From the NCBI RefSeq assembly GCF_023856365.1, contig NW_026042800.1, positions 31,988-95,987 of the forward strand: a stretch of 64,000 nucleotides of DNA, in the 5' to 3' direction. Below, one piece after another: positions 47,276 to 58,312 of this stretch. A program made the position numbers and the translations under genes. The stretch comes from Brienomyrus brachyistius (lineage: Eukaryota; Chordata; Actinopteri; Osteoglossiformes; Mormyridae). Positions within the stretch are counted from its first letter, which is position 1. The number at the start of each line of letters is the position of its first letter. A model generated the notes under the pieces. The model searched no databases. It was not told the DNA's origin and was given only the letters and a program-made list of their open reading frames with translations.

Positions 47276-48414
47276 TCTCACTCAGCTCTTCCATCTTCTA
47301 TACACACTTTTCTTAGGCCCACGGAGGTCCAGAGGCAGGGAATCTCCCAGGACGAGGTGCCAACCCATTGCAGGAAACAATATTTCTCGCTACTAGTTAT
47401 TATTTAGTTTGTGCTAATGCCAAAATGACTCAGAACCTAGAGTGTTTATATGAGTGGAGGAATTCAAGGCATGTGAAGCACTTCAGCTCAAGATGGCAGC
47501 TGAGCCCCTCCAGGGATGCGAACCAACAACCTTCTGTCCTTTTCCTTAAACGCCTCCTGCCTTTTAATATACAGGATCCATCAAGCCAGCACGACACTCC
47601 AGGCCTGAGATTTGGGGATAAATAAAAACTGGAAAAAACTAGAATTTTTACAGAAACCTGAGTATAATATTCTCCAGAGACACAATTCTGGGGGGGGGGG
47701 GGGGGGGAATCTATGAAAGTTTATAGGAACAGTGGGTCAAACTAATATAGATTTTTATAATGAGGGCAAAGGTGATACGTTCTCAGATAAATGTTTCTGG
47801 AGACGCAGTAAAGCAGAAAAAGCCCAGAACGGCCTGTAGGTTTACTGCGCGATTAATTTATGACGAGACAGGACAGCTCGGGCCGTGCCAGATGCTGCTG
47901 GGGAAGAAAACAATGGGTGTGTTCTGAAGGGAACAGGGAGGGAGGGGGGGCGGAACACCCGGGTGCCAGTCGCATGCCACACACGCACGCACTGCCCCCG
48001 CAGGCCCGCGCGCCAGGCCGGCTTCATGTTCCCACGGATCGGGTACGGCGATGGTGGGACAGGAAGGAGCACCGCCAGCTCCGCCGCCGCGGGGCGATCG
48101 AGACGAGCCCAAGCCTCGGGGCAAAACAGACACAGATGGGCAGAGAGCAAGCAATGGGCGAGGTCGGGGGTGACATCAGGGCGTACGGTAAAGGTGGCAT
48201 TCGCTGCAACCGCATCGAACCAGGAACCGGTGGAATGTGGGACATCATGATGAGGCAAAGACAGGCACCGCCCCCCACCTGAGGCAAAACATACCCCCTC
48301 CATTCTCCATGACCTGAGCCTCAATGTCTCACACACACACACACACACGCACCAAACATCCTACAGTGACATCCAGCAACCCAGTTCACCAGTAGACACA
48401 AAGGAGTCGCCAGT
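47276..48414. other. Region just downstream of the bcl11a 3' end
   Basis: Contains an 18-G run (47690-47707), a short CA tract (about 48330-48348) and a GC-rich block at 47870-48290 with overlapping frames on both strands (up to 168 residues, minus strand). No domain or splice structure is recognisable in them. Confidence 0.5.
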
Positions 48415-51400
48415 CACAAGATATACTTTAAATTTTTTATTAATTGTTTTTTTTTTCTCCTCAATAAAGGGACAAAATGGTTGTGTGAACAGGATTATGC
48501 AGACACCTGCCAGAGAACACAGACAGTGGCATTCTCAACAGAACAGAACAGAACAGAGACCGGAAACATGTACAACGAAAAGCTAGGTCAGCCGTGACCT
48601 TTGGCCGTTCTTTTAAAAAATAAAAACTAAACAAAAACAAAACCCAAAAAAAAAAAAAATAATAAAAAAAAATATATGCGCCTCTGTTTTGAACAGAGCA
48701 CATAAGTAGTAATAAATAGTGACTCCCATTGTAAAAGATACGTTCAAGTTCAGTTTACAACAAACAGCTTCCAGAACAGGAATAGAAAAGGCAGATAACA
48801 AAATATTCCACATTGCCATTTACAAAAAGTATCAACTCAAGTGGGCTTCCCCATTATTTCCGTTACATTGTTTTTAAATATGCTTTGCATATGAAATTCT
48901 TCCCGATCTAAATATAAAGCACCATTTAGTATTTGGCAATGAAAAGAAAAAAAAACCTGCAAAAACATTGATTTTTTTTTTTTTCTAAATTCATTTATTT
49001 TTTAATTTTTTTTTCCCGTAATCGTTTACTGCATATGACGTTTCTGATGCTGGAATGTAGTCACGTGGGTGGCGGAGGAACACACTACGGGACGACCCGA
49101 CATCGGCTTGCGTTACTGCGTACTGACTGGCGGCAGCGGACGAATTTAATAAAATAAAATTAAAAAAAGAGATATGTACAGCCACCTGTTAGCGCTACTG
49201 TGGACATTCAGAAAGGACTTCTGGGGGGGGCGGGGGTCCATCTCATGGCCCCTAATCTGTACAATACCACAGCTTAATTTTTTTTTTTCATTTCTGTTTG
49301 TTTTATTTTAACATACAAATAATTTGCACTATATTATCCTGCCAAATTAAAAAAATATACCGTGGCAGCTTGTTTTTTTCCACTACCAAAAAAAGGTACG
49401 TCGATACCTTTTTAAGAGAACAAGCAACAGTTAAAAATACGAGCCTCAATATAAATACTATAGTCCCTACACTAGGTGAACATTTAATTCAAATACCATT
49501 CTAGAAATACAGAAAAAGTATACCATAAATGTATTTTAGCATAGGAATCGACATGAGTGTGCATTTTCCTATATTCTCTATTATATATTTATAGATAATC
49601 TTAAACCTTTCCCCAATGCAAGTTTTGTCAACCTGAAGAGCTGTGAACAGCCAAAGCAAAAAAAAAAAAAAAAACTCAGATTTTTTAAATTTTATACATA
49701 CTGTGATCAAGTCCTGAACAACACTAAGAGAGGAAAGAGAAACGACGACAAACTTAAAATACTGTTTCCCCTAAAGATAACGAAGTGTCATTGTCGTTTT
49801 TAAAAAAAAAAGTCAATTTTTAATATTTATACTTTAAAAAATGTACAAAAAATTCTTGCAGTTTAAGCAGCAAGTTTTGTTCATTCTCTTTTTTGTCCTC
49901 GAGCAGGGAAGTCTTTGCCCAATCACAGCCACGATAGCAAACCGCTCGGCATTCTGGGAAGTTAGGGCTGGCAAACTGATTTCATCCCGTCTACGCTAAA
50001 CGATGTGTCCATCAGTTCAGCTACATGTTTTTATTCTTTCCCCTTAAGCACATACCTGTAAACTGGGAAAACGGAACAGTGCACTTTTTCGTACAATAAT
50101 TTTATACTCAACCACCGTAGCGCCGATTAGGGAACCAGGTACGGCCTACGGTTGAGTGCCAAGTGCTATGTCAACATTGACTGGGGCGGATGCTGTAGAT
50201 GAACCGTGAAAACAGGTTTTGTTTTATTTCGACGAAAAGAACATACACAGTGTATGATTTTTTAAAAATCTTGTACTTTCTTTATTTCATCGGCCTGTTC
50301 TTTGAAGAATTCAGATATGGGTGCTTTTATGAATGATGAGTTGAAAGGTTCGATCTTCAGGCAATTCATTGTTAATCATCAGTGGTGGATCTTTTCAAAA
50401 TAAATTATTAAAAAAAAAAAAAGCGTCTGAATGATGCCATAGATGGAACGAGGAGATCCCTGCCACCTCTCCCTGATATTCCCATCACTCCCAATCAATT
50501 TCAATCGAGCTCGTCAGAACGAAATTGCCCTGGAGGACTTTAGGTGCCCCGGTCATTAACGCAGCTCCTGTCGAATGCGGAGGAGGTCGGGCGTCATCAC
50601 GTTTCTGCTGCGAAGCGAGGGACATCTTCACAGCGTCTACGCTTAAAAAAACGACGGGAGGATTATGGATCAGCAATCAGTGCCACCAGACCAAAAAAGA
50701 AGAAAAAAAATAAAATAGAGGTTTAACCTCACACAATACATCATGTACCGTGCAAGTACAACAGTCATTATAGGTACATTATAGGTAGCTAAATGATGAT
50801 TAACTAGAGATTTTCTTCGTTTCGCAATTCGGTTTTTTTTTCTTAAGTCACAGTTGACTCTAGCAGTAAGGTACTTGATGCAAGGACCATAGAATTTCTT
50901 CTAAGAAATGGTATTAAATCAATGCAGTTGGAAGATCCAAGGCACTACATCTTTTTGTTTTACCAAATGATAATACAAATTTAGATAACTTGCTGTTTTT
51001 TTTTTTCCTCACAAAATTGCAAGGCCGTCACTGCTAAATTTTAACGATCGATACGTTTAAGCCAATTGATATTTTCCAACCCTGTAAGGACACGAAATCT
51101 TTTTTAAAGATCGGTTCAAGTGTGCCTCCCAGCCTTACCCAGAGGGTTAGGCAAAAGACTGCTTTTCCTCCGTGTTACAAAACAAAACTGTACATGATAT
51201 GTATAACAGACTGGATGCAGCATGGTCACCTTGTTTTCAGGACGTTTTTGTCGTTTTTTTTTCTTCCTTTTTTTTTTTTAAATAAAGCATAACGAGAAAA
51301 CAGCGATACATTTACTCAACAACTAACCAACCAGGGACAATTTCTCTTTAAAAATTAGCCAAAAACATACCATGCATGCTGTTTAATTTTTTTTTAAAAA

Positions 51401-51649
51401 AAGGAGGGGGAGGAGGAGAAGAAAGGAGGGAAAAAAACAGAAGCACGTAAATTATTGCACAAGAGAAAGGCTCCTAGTTTGCGTCAATGCAATAGTATTG
51501 CCCGGCTAAAGATCATGCATTCGACGGTGAACAGGCGGGGTGTACCGGCTCCAAGGATGTCTTAGTTCTCCACAGGACAAGTATGACAGGGGGAAATCTA
51601 CAGGGGGGAGCGGTTTTTTTTGTGGGCAGATCGCTTCCTCTGCTCTCAC
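48415..51649 (-). other. bcl11a: 3' UTR of bcl11a
   Basis: About 3.2 kb follow the TAG stop without a convincing open frame. The stretch is AT-rich with many A and T runs, and almost lacks the poly-C/G runs and satellites that fill the flanks. This change in texture stops close to an AATAAA signal at 48441-48436 (minus strand). The length is similar to the human long-isoform 3' UTR. Several internal AATAAA hexamers on the minus strand (near 48994-48999, 49312-49317, 50223 and 50280) allow alternative cleavage. The exact 3' end is inferred, not seen. Confidence 0.75.
48436..48441 (-). promoter_or_regulatory. Candidate distal poly(A) signal of bcl11a
   Basis: The plus strand reads TTTATT, so the minus strand carries AATAAA in an A/T-rich context. 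It lies about 3.2 kb after the stop codon, just before the sequence returns to repeat-rich DNA. Cleavage would be expected around 48410-48425. Confidence 0.6.
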
Positions 51650-52664
51650 CTACTCAGTCTTGATGTCATTACTCAAGGCCCGATCACTGTGCCATTTTTT
51701 CATGTGTTTTTCCAGAGTGCTGTACACGCTAAAAGGCATCTTACAGATTTCACATTTGTACACGTCCTTGCCCACCTGCCCATGTGTCTTCATGTGCCGA
51801 GTGAGCTTGCTGCTCTGGGCGCAGGCGTAGTTGCACAGCTCGCATTTGTAGGGCCGCTCGCCCGTGTGGCTGCGCCGGTGCACTGTCAGATTGCTGCAGT
51901 TCTTGAACACCTTGCCGCAGAACTCGCAGGTGTCACTGCGCCGACCGTCCTTGGAGCTCGGCCTGCCGGGGCCACCCAGGTGCGGCGTGCTGCCACCGCT
52001 ACCCGTGCCGCTGCGGCCCCCGTCCAGCTCGCCGGGCGGTGTGGAGAAGCGCAGGCTGCCGTTCTCTGAGGAATGCTCTGAGGATGAGGCGAACGGCGAT
52101 TGTCGGGAGTCTCCGAAGTTCAGGAAGGGGTCCTTGAGCTGGCGAGAGGCGGCATAGCCGGCCAGCCACTGCGAGTACACGTTCTCTGTGTTGGGGATGG
52201 TCGGCGTGGGGATGTCAAAGTCCTTCTCCAGCTTGATTCGCTTGGAGAAGGGGCTCAGCGAGCTGGGACTGCCCAGAAGCAGCTTCTTGGAAAGGCCGAC
52301 AGAGGCCGACTCGCTGGGGGAGGAGCCACGCCCGTTGACGGCCGCGCCGCAGCCCTCATCCACACGGTCGGACTCCAGCGCCGAGTCGTCGTCGCACATA
52401 TCGCGGTGCGTCTCGCCGTCAGAGCCCAGGGCGCCACGCTTGTGCTGCCGGAAGGCCTCGCTGTAGTGCTGCATGCTGGCCGCCAGCCCCATGCCCTGTA
52501 TGACCTCCGGCAGCGAGCGTGGGATGCCATCCTCTGCCACCAGCCGCCCACTGCTGTTCTCGTGATGCCGCGCTGCCTCGAGGTTCAGCCCAAAGTGATA
52601 GCTATTCCTACCCCCGTCGCTTTCTAGCTCCTCCTCCTCGCCCTCCTCTTCCTCCTCCTCCTCC

Positions 52665-52696
<32 letters not shown>

Positions 52697-53706
52697 GTCC
52701 TCCTCGCCATTCTCGGGCACGAGACCATCGTTCTCGCTCTTGAACTTGGCCACCACCGACTTGAGAGCGCTGCTGGCGCTGCCCACCAGGTCGCTGGTGC
52801 CCGGCTCCGGCGAGCTAGTGGAGGAGAGGCCATCATCCGACTTGACGGTGCCAGGCGATGACTTGTGCAGGTGCGTCTTCATGTGGCGCTTCAGCTTGCT
52901 GGCCTGCGTGCAGGCGTGGTCGCACAGGTGGCACTTGTAGGGTTTCTCGCCCGTGTGGCTCCGCCGGTGGACAATCAAGTTGCTCTGGAACTTGAAGGCC
53001 TTGCCGCAGAACTCGCACGACTTGGTCTTCATGGGCGTGCCCTGCGACTGGGCTGCCGGCTGATTGGGGGTGGACTGTGAGCCGGAAGGGGATTGGCCGG
53101 TGGGGAGAGGGGGCGTGGCCATAAAGGGGGGTTTGGCACCCGGTTGAAAAGGCTGCAGCAGCCGTTGCATGGGGCTGGGCCGACCAGGCGACAGGGGCGG
53201 CGTGGAAGTGTTGCCAGCTAATTCCCGCAGCCTCCGTGAGAAGTCCATGGCGGGGGGCGGGTCCAGGGGCAGAGGGTTGAGGCGCAGCACCCTGTCGAAG
53301 GCACTGTGGTGGTGGGCGGTGGCCAGGGCCAAATCCTCAGCAGTCAGGTGCTCCATGCGCTGGGGGTCCAGGTGGTGGCGCGGTGGCGGGCTAAAGAGGG
53401 GCGGAGTCGGCGGGAAGCGGCCCTCGCGCAGGGGCGGGCCTTCGCGCCCCGACACCGAGCCGGGAATGCGCAGCAGGTTGAAGGGGCTGCCTTCGGGCAG
53501 GTGCAGGCCGTGCAGCGGCGGCTGCGAGGTGCAGTCGGCGCCCATGGCCGGCGGCACAGCCACGCGCGGTGTCAGCGGGCTGCCGTGCTCGCTCTCCAGG
53601 TAGATGCGAAAGCCGTGCGTGTTCTGCGCATGCTGCAGCAGGAACCAGGCGCTGCCAAAGGGATGCTTGCAGGTGGTGCAGGTGTAAGTGCTGGGCTCAT
53701 CTTTAC
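51650..53706 (-). CDS. bcl11a: BCL11A zinc-finger transcription factor, last coding exon (partial: C-terminal 684 residues)
   Basis: BCL11A is a nuclear C2H2 zinc-finger repressor; in mammals it recruits NuRD-type corepressors, silences fetal globin and acts in lymphoid and neural development. The exon opens after a 3' splice site with GT completing a split codon, then [12 protein letters not shown], exactly where human exon 4 begins (human residue 164). Counting that lysine as 1, fingers are: ZF1 C9/C12/H25/H30; ZF2 C230/C233/H246/H250; ZF3 C258/C261/H274/H278; ZF4 C593/C596/H609/H613; ZF5 C621/C624/H637/H641; ZF6 C651/C654/H667/H672. A glutamate-rich block lies near 334-360, and a basic SKRIKLEK motif, likely nuclear targeting, lies between fingers 3 and 4. 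The end, [13 protein letters not shown] plus TAG, matches BCL11A and not BCL11B. Length is close to human (684 versus 672 residues from the same point). The ATG-initiated frame upstream (to 53764) is intronic read-through, so the true 5' end here is the acceptor. Which teleost duplicate (aa or ab) cannot be decided. The N-terminal exons are not visible. Confidence 0.96.
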
Positions 53707-53737
53707 CTGAGGGCCAGAAGGACAGAGAGAGAGTCAG
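53707..53737 (-). promoter_or_regulatory. 3' splice site of the bcl11a last coding exon
   Basis: Read on the minus strand, a pyrimidine-rich tract (CTCTCTCTCTGTCCTTCTGG) runs into CCCTCAG immediately before GTAAAGATGAGCCC. The AG is at 53708-53707. Splicing here leaves GT to finish a cysteine codon begun in the previous exon, the same phase as human BCL11A exon 3/4. Confidence 0.92.
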
Positions 53738-55148
53738 ACCTGAGGCTCCTTTGACAGGGTACACAGTAACATCAGGGGAATTGATTAGTTTGATCTGGGG
53801 GTGAAATCAAAAGAGGACCCGTGGCAGCCAAAGGGTGCGTCAATAACAGAGCAGTGAACGCAGCAGGGGGTACAGGCCCTAGCAGAAACTGAAGGGAACA
53901 CCCCCTCAACCCCCAGCCTTCTGCTGAGTGGCTGGTTTCTATAAGCAAACAGCACAGATCTCCACAATCGCGGCACGACAAAGCATCCCGTTCCACAGAG
54001 TTTAAAAACAATAATTGACTTTCGAGGGCACTTTCGCCACGACCTGCGATCTGCTGCACAGTGCATCCGAAATCTCATTAAACGTACGAGATTCTCCCAC
54101 CAGCTCATTTACAGGATAATAATCCGGCCTGGAAATGAAGCTCTTTAAGGATTAAACAAACTGGCTGTACTACAACAAAGTCTGTTCCATGGTTTTGTTC
54201 CGGTAAAATTGAGGCACACACACAGGCACATGTGTGCGAGGGTGTCCCTTCCCCCTGTCCCGCCGGTCCCCATGCCCAGGGATGAGTGGATGTCGCCATG
54301 GCGACAGAGACAACCCCTCTGTTGTCACGCGTTCCGTGAGGGACAGGTTTGGCCAGGAACTCCAAATGCTAATTGCGCCATGCAATTAAAAAACAGGTAA
54401 ACAAAAAGGCACTTTTAAAGAGCAGCATCCCATAAAGGCACGTATGGTGTGTTTCATTGAAAATCCGGAGAAAACATTTATTTTTATGCAAACAGAGATG
54501 GAACAAATGTCATTCTTTCCCTGCATATTTATATGATTATTCAAATGGGCCAGTAAGTGGGGGGGGGGGGGTGTTTTTCTCAGCGACAAAGTATACGTTG
54601 ACAGTTTGGTTCCATTTAATGAAGTCTGATGCAGACAAAGTCAAAACAAGAAAATAAAAATGCAAAGAGAGGCAGCGATCTGCCGCGATGGCCAGTGAAG
54701 GCCCTGGACGCGGAGGAGATAATTAGACCGGTTAGTTGTTAAAGCGGCAGCCTTTGAGAGCAAGTGCTGGGAGCCACATTACTCAGGGAGGTAAACACCT
54801 GGCTGAAGGAGAGATGAGGGACCTAGGGAGAATGGTGGGGGCGGGCGGGGGAGGGGGGGTCACGGGTGTAGAGACTCCTGGGGATAGTTGGAGGGACACT
54901 TTGTACCTTTTCCATAGAGACAAAGAGAGACGTTGGGGGGGGCTGCTTGTTCCTACACACAAAACATCAGCGTCATGTGACCAAATCTCGACACAGAAAG
55001 CAAATAGTCCAGTATGTAAATAATCACGTAACAAAAGTAAGATACATTAAAAAGAAAAAATAATGACACAAAACCACAGCAGGTCTATGCCAGGCTAAGG
55101 GGGTCAGTCCAGGAGCAGGGGAAACGGTACATGGGCGTGGCGGGACCC

Positions 55149-55149
<1 letters not shown>

Positions 55150-55198
<49 letters not shown>

Positions 55199-55200
55199 CA
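55150..55200. repeat. (CA)n microsatellite in the bcl11a intron
   Basis: About 25 CA units with one CG interruption near the right end. Confidence 0.96.
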
Positions 55201-56744
55201 GCTGCCTCTCCGCAGCCCTGCCGAGAAATTCAAATATTCAAATCAGGGCCGTAGAGAACTTTGCTGGTGGGGGCAGACAGGGGGGCCGTCTCTAGCCGGG
55301 AAATTATGGATCATTACAATCGGCAAATGACAGTTAATTGTCGCCACCTGCATGGGGTTTAACCTGCCGTACGTTTTACCTATTATCATGCAGAGGGTAT
55401 TTCTCCGACATGCTCGCTGTAGCGGCTTGTCAAATGCCGTCGCTTCCGGTACAGCATCTTGAGGGGGGATGGCGAGACAGATGACCTGTCTGTGGCTCCG
55501 CCCCCCCGGCTGCCATGGTGGGCGGGCCTGTTAGCACAGTCTATAATAAGTAAAACCGGCTTTTTTGATTATGCAGGGGAGACGCAATCCTGTCTTCCAG
55601 GGGGGTGCGGGGGTGCGGGGAGGTCATTCGACGTTGACAAACAGTCTCGGCGGTAACTGGCGGACTAGTGAGGGTCAAGGAATTTTCGGAGGTTCGCCGG
55701 GATCTGCGGGCAGGAGCGACAGCCACGGCTGGCACATCTCATCCGGAACATGGAGACACGCGGCGAGATTCCTGCTGACAGGAACGCCGCAATCCACTCG
55801 GATGACACGACTTGGGGAGATGGAGACAGGAGCCCCAATAATCTGCCTTGAGGCTCGGGAGATTTAGGGGAGTGAATCTGATGGGGGGGGGGGGGAGCGG
55901 GGGGGCGTGAAAGCACACTCCTGCCAAACTGGGCCTGTTCATTCTTATTTGATTTTTTTCCCACTCTCTGCAGAGACAGGGATTCGGAGTTTTCCCAGTC
56001 TGCGGACATCGGAACGCTGTCCAGGAGGCAACAGCTTTTTGATACGTGTGAGACAGGAACCCCCCCCCCCCCTCCTCCATCCCTTCTATCTGGGTTCCAT
56101 GGAGACAGAACCACAGGAAAGACAGTCCGGGAGGAGGTCCAGCAGGCAGATAACCTCGACTTTGACGCATTAAGGGAGCCGGCATGCCCCCGCTCCCCCC
56201 GCGATTTTACAGATCTCCGGTTAATTACAGAGGTGCCGCTGGTCACCGCCGACGAGGTGCCGGCGGGTGGCTTATGGCGGGACAAGAAAAAGGAGGAGCT
56301 GGAAGCTGTCAGCCCTGCTTAGCACGTCGCTGCCCCGCGGCTCGCAGTCATGTGCACGCCTGTTTCCCGCCAACGCACAAAAGCCTGGTGCAGGACACGT
56401 CCAGCCTTCCTACAGGCAAAGGGACGCTTCCTTCGGGTGCCACATTCTGGATGGTGGCAATGGCCTCACTGATCTGGCACACGGTGACACAGAACAAGGC
56501 CAGAATGGCGCCCCCTGCAGCCTCATGTGTGAACTGCTTCCGCCGTCCTCAACCTGACCCCCTCCTGAAGCCTCATCTTGTGGTGTGAGGTTTTGAGGCC
56601 TGTCTGTTCTAGTCTAACTCATATTCATGCCTTTCATCTAAAAAAATGACACTCTACAGTTAATAGGATACTGATAAACCATAACTGTGGCAAAAGGATT
56701 GACCTTTAAATTTATAGTCTTAATACTGCTACCCCCGGCTCTCT

Positions 56745-57000
56745 GTGCTCTGAGTTCTTCCTACGTTTCTGTGGCTTTCCCTCTCCTTCCTCCCACCGTC
56801 GGAAAACATGCATTTAGGTGAACCGGCATCTGTAAATTGCCCATAGAGTGCATCTGCGTGTGTGAACGAGTGAGTGTGTGGCTTGTGATGGACTGGCATC
56901 CCATCCTGGGTGTTCCCCTGCCTGGTGCCCTCTGCTGCCTGGGACAACCTCCTTACCGCAAGTCTGTAATGGATAAGTGGTTACGGAAGAGGGACTGATG
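56745..57000 (+). mobile_element. Diverged SINE copy (tRNA-derived family) in the bcl11a intron
   Basis: Family landmarks persist in order: GGCTTTCCCTCTCCTTCCTC / CCACCGTCGGAAAACATGC, TAAATTGCCCATAGAGTGC, GTGATGGACTGGCATCCC, CCTGGTGCCCTCTGCTGCC, and AATGGATAAGTGGTTACGGA. The tRNA-like head is missing or unrecognisable. Confidence 0.7.
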
Positions 57001-57983
57001 GATTAAAGACAGGAGACGAAAAGGGAGAGTGATTGTGTGTGAGAGGAGAAGTAGTTTGTGTGTGTGTGTGTGTGTTGGAGCTTTAGAAACAATTGCTGTA
57101 CAAACGCGTGACAGGTCAGGACAGACAAAGGCAGTCTGAGAAATGATCTGATGCAGAAAAGAGCTACTTATTTTTTAAAATAATTGGTACTTTTATCATT
57201 ACTAAACCCTGCTTAGCGCCGCAGGGGACTGCCCTCAGTCCAAAGCCCGTGTGACCGACTCAGAGCCAGAACCAGTCTAGAGCAACCCGATCACTCAAAC
57301 AGAAGCCTGACCTCGCCTAATAACTAAACACTGACAAACCGGCCGGGCCGATAACCACACGTGACACACCAGGGATATTCCCATAACTAGGCCAGGTCCA
57401 GGGCGGACCGGCAGTGATCCGTGGATGATGGAAGCTTCCGGAAGATGTTCAGTTTGCTTTTCCCGTTACCTCTTGTTTGGCAAGTGAAGAGAAAATCGCC
57501 GAGGGCATTTCGTGGTGGAGGGGACGACCTGACGCCGAAGTACAGCCACAGCACCCATCGGCTAATGGTCCTAGACGGGGTGGGAGTGCCCCAGTGGACC
57601 GAGGGCCCCCCCCACAGTGAAACGGGGCCAGGATAGTCAGTCGGTTGTGTCGCTGCAGCTGTAGTTGGCATCTATTCTGAACGTGCAAAGCAGGACCACA
57701 CAATAAGATCCATATTCAGAGGGGAAAGAGCGAAAGGGAGTTAGCTGGGCGTGGGTTGGACTGAATTTGGGGGCATAGGGGCCCCCCAAAAAAAATTGGG
57801 GGGGCCCACAAGTCAGGGTCCTGGATTACAGCTCTGGTTAGTCCATGCTTAAGTCCAGCCTCAGACAGAGCTCCCTGAATAATCCACCAGCCTTCGTTTG
57901 AAATCAGTCCCCAAAGAGCCAGAATGAACAGGCTGTTATTAAATGTGCCATTGAGTTACACCTATATGTAATGCAGTATAACG

Positions 57984-58118
57984 CAGTGTCCCTCAAACCG
58001 GCCCTCAGAGACCCCCAGACGCTCCACGTCTTTGCTTCCTCCCAACCCTCAGGGAATTGAGAGGGAGCAAAAACGTGGGCCGTCTGGGGGTCCCCGAGGA
58101 CCGGATTGAGAAAGGAGT
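57984..58118. mobile_element. Palindromic hAT-type MITE (about 135 bp) in the bcl11a intron
   Basis: The left arm CCTCAAACCGGCCCTCAGAG + ACCCCCAGACG + CTCCACGTCTTTGCTTCCTC pairs with the right arm GAGGGAGCAAAAACGTGGGC + CGTCTGGGGGTCCCCGAGGA + CCGGATTGAG. The arms are about 60 bp and roughly 85% complementary. The element starts with CAGTG, as many hAT MITEs do. Flanks GTATAACG and GTAGAACG may be a 7/8 target duplication, but the exact right terminus is ambiguous. Confidence 0.75.
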
Positions 58119-58267
58119 AGAACGTGCCTCCCAGCGTGCGGTGGTCAGTCTCACTTTGAAAAATCACCCCACCCTAAAAATAAAAACAGCCACCGTGATC
58201 AGGATGCTGGGGAGGTTGTATTTATAACCTGCCTGTTCCATAAGTTGTCAATGCAGAAGTAGGCCAG

Positions 58268-58269
<2 letters not shown>

Positions 58270-58307
<38 letters not shown>
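58270..58307. repeat. (GT)n microsatellite in the bcl11a intron
   Basis: About 19 GT units. Confidence 0.96.

Positions 58308-58312
<5 letters not shown>

Noticed and set aside
51650..53706. Assignment to BCL11B instead of BCL11A
   Set aside because: The last finger and C-terminus ([18 protein letters not shown] and SNDIKTE) match BCL11A; BCL11B has a different linker and tail there.
51620..53710. Plus-strand frames opposite the bcl11a exon (up to 175 residues)
   Set aside because: They are antisense shadows of a conserved GC-rich coding exon and carry no domains.
53709..53764. ATG-initiated extension at the start of the bcl11a exon frame
   Set aside because: These codons lie in the intron: a good acceptor (CCCTCAG) sits directly before the conserved KDEPS sequence, so MYPVKG... 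is read-through.
55246..55310. CAGGGCCGT segment as a hAT left end
   Set aside because: No partner inverted repeat or 8-bp duplication could be found.
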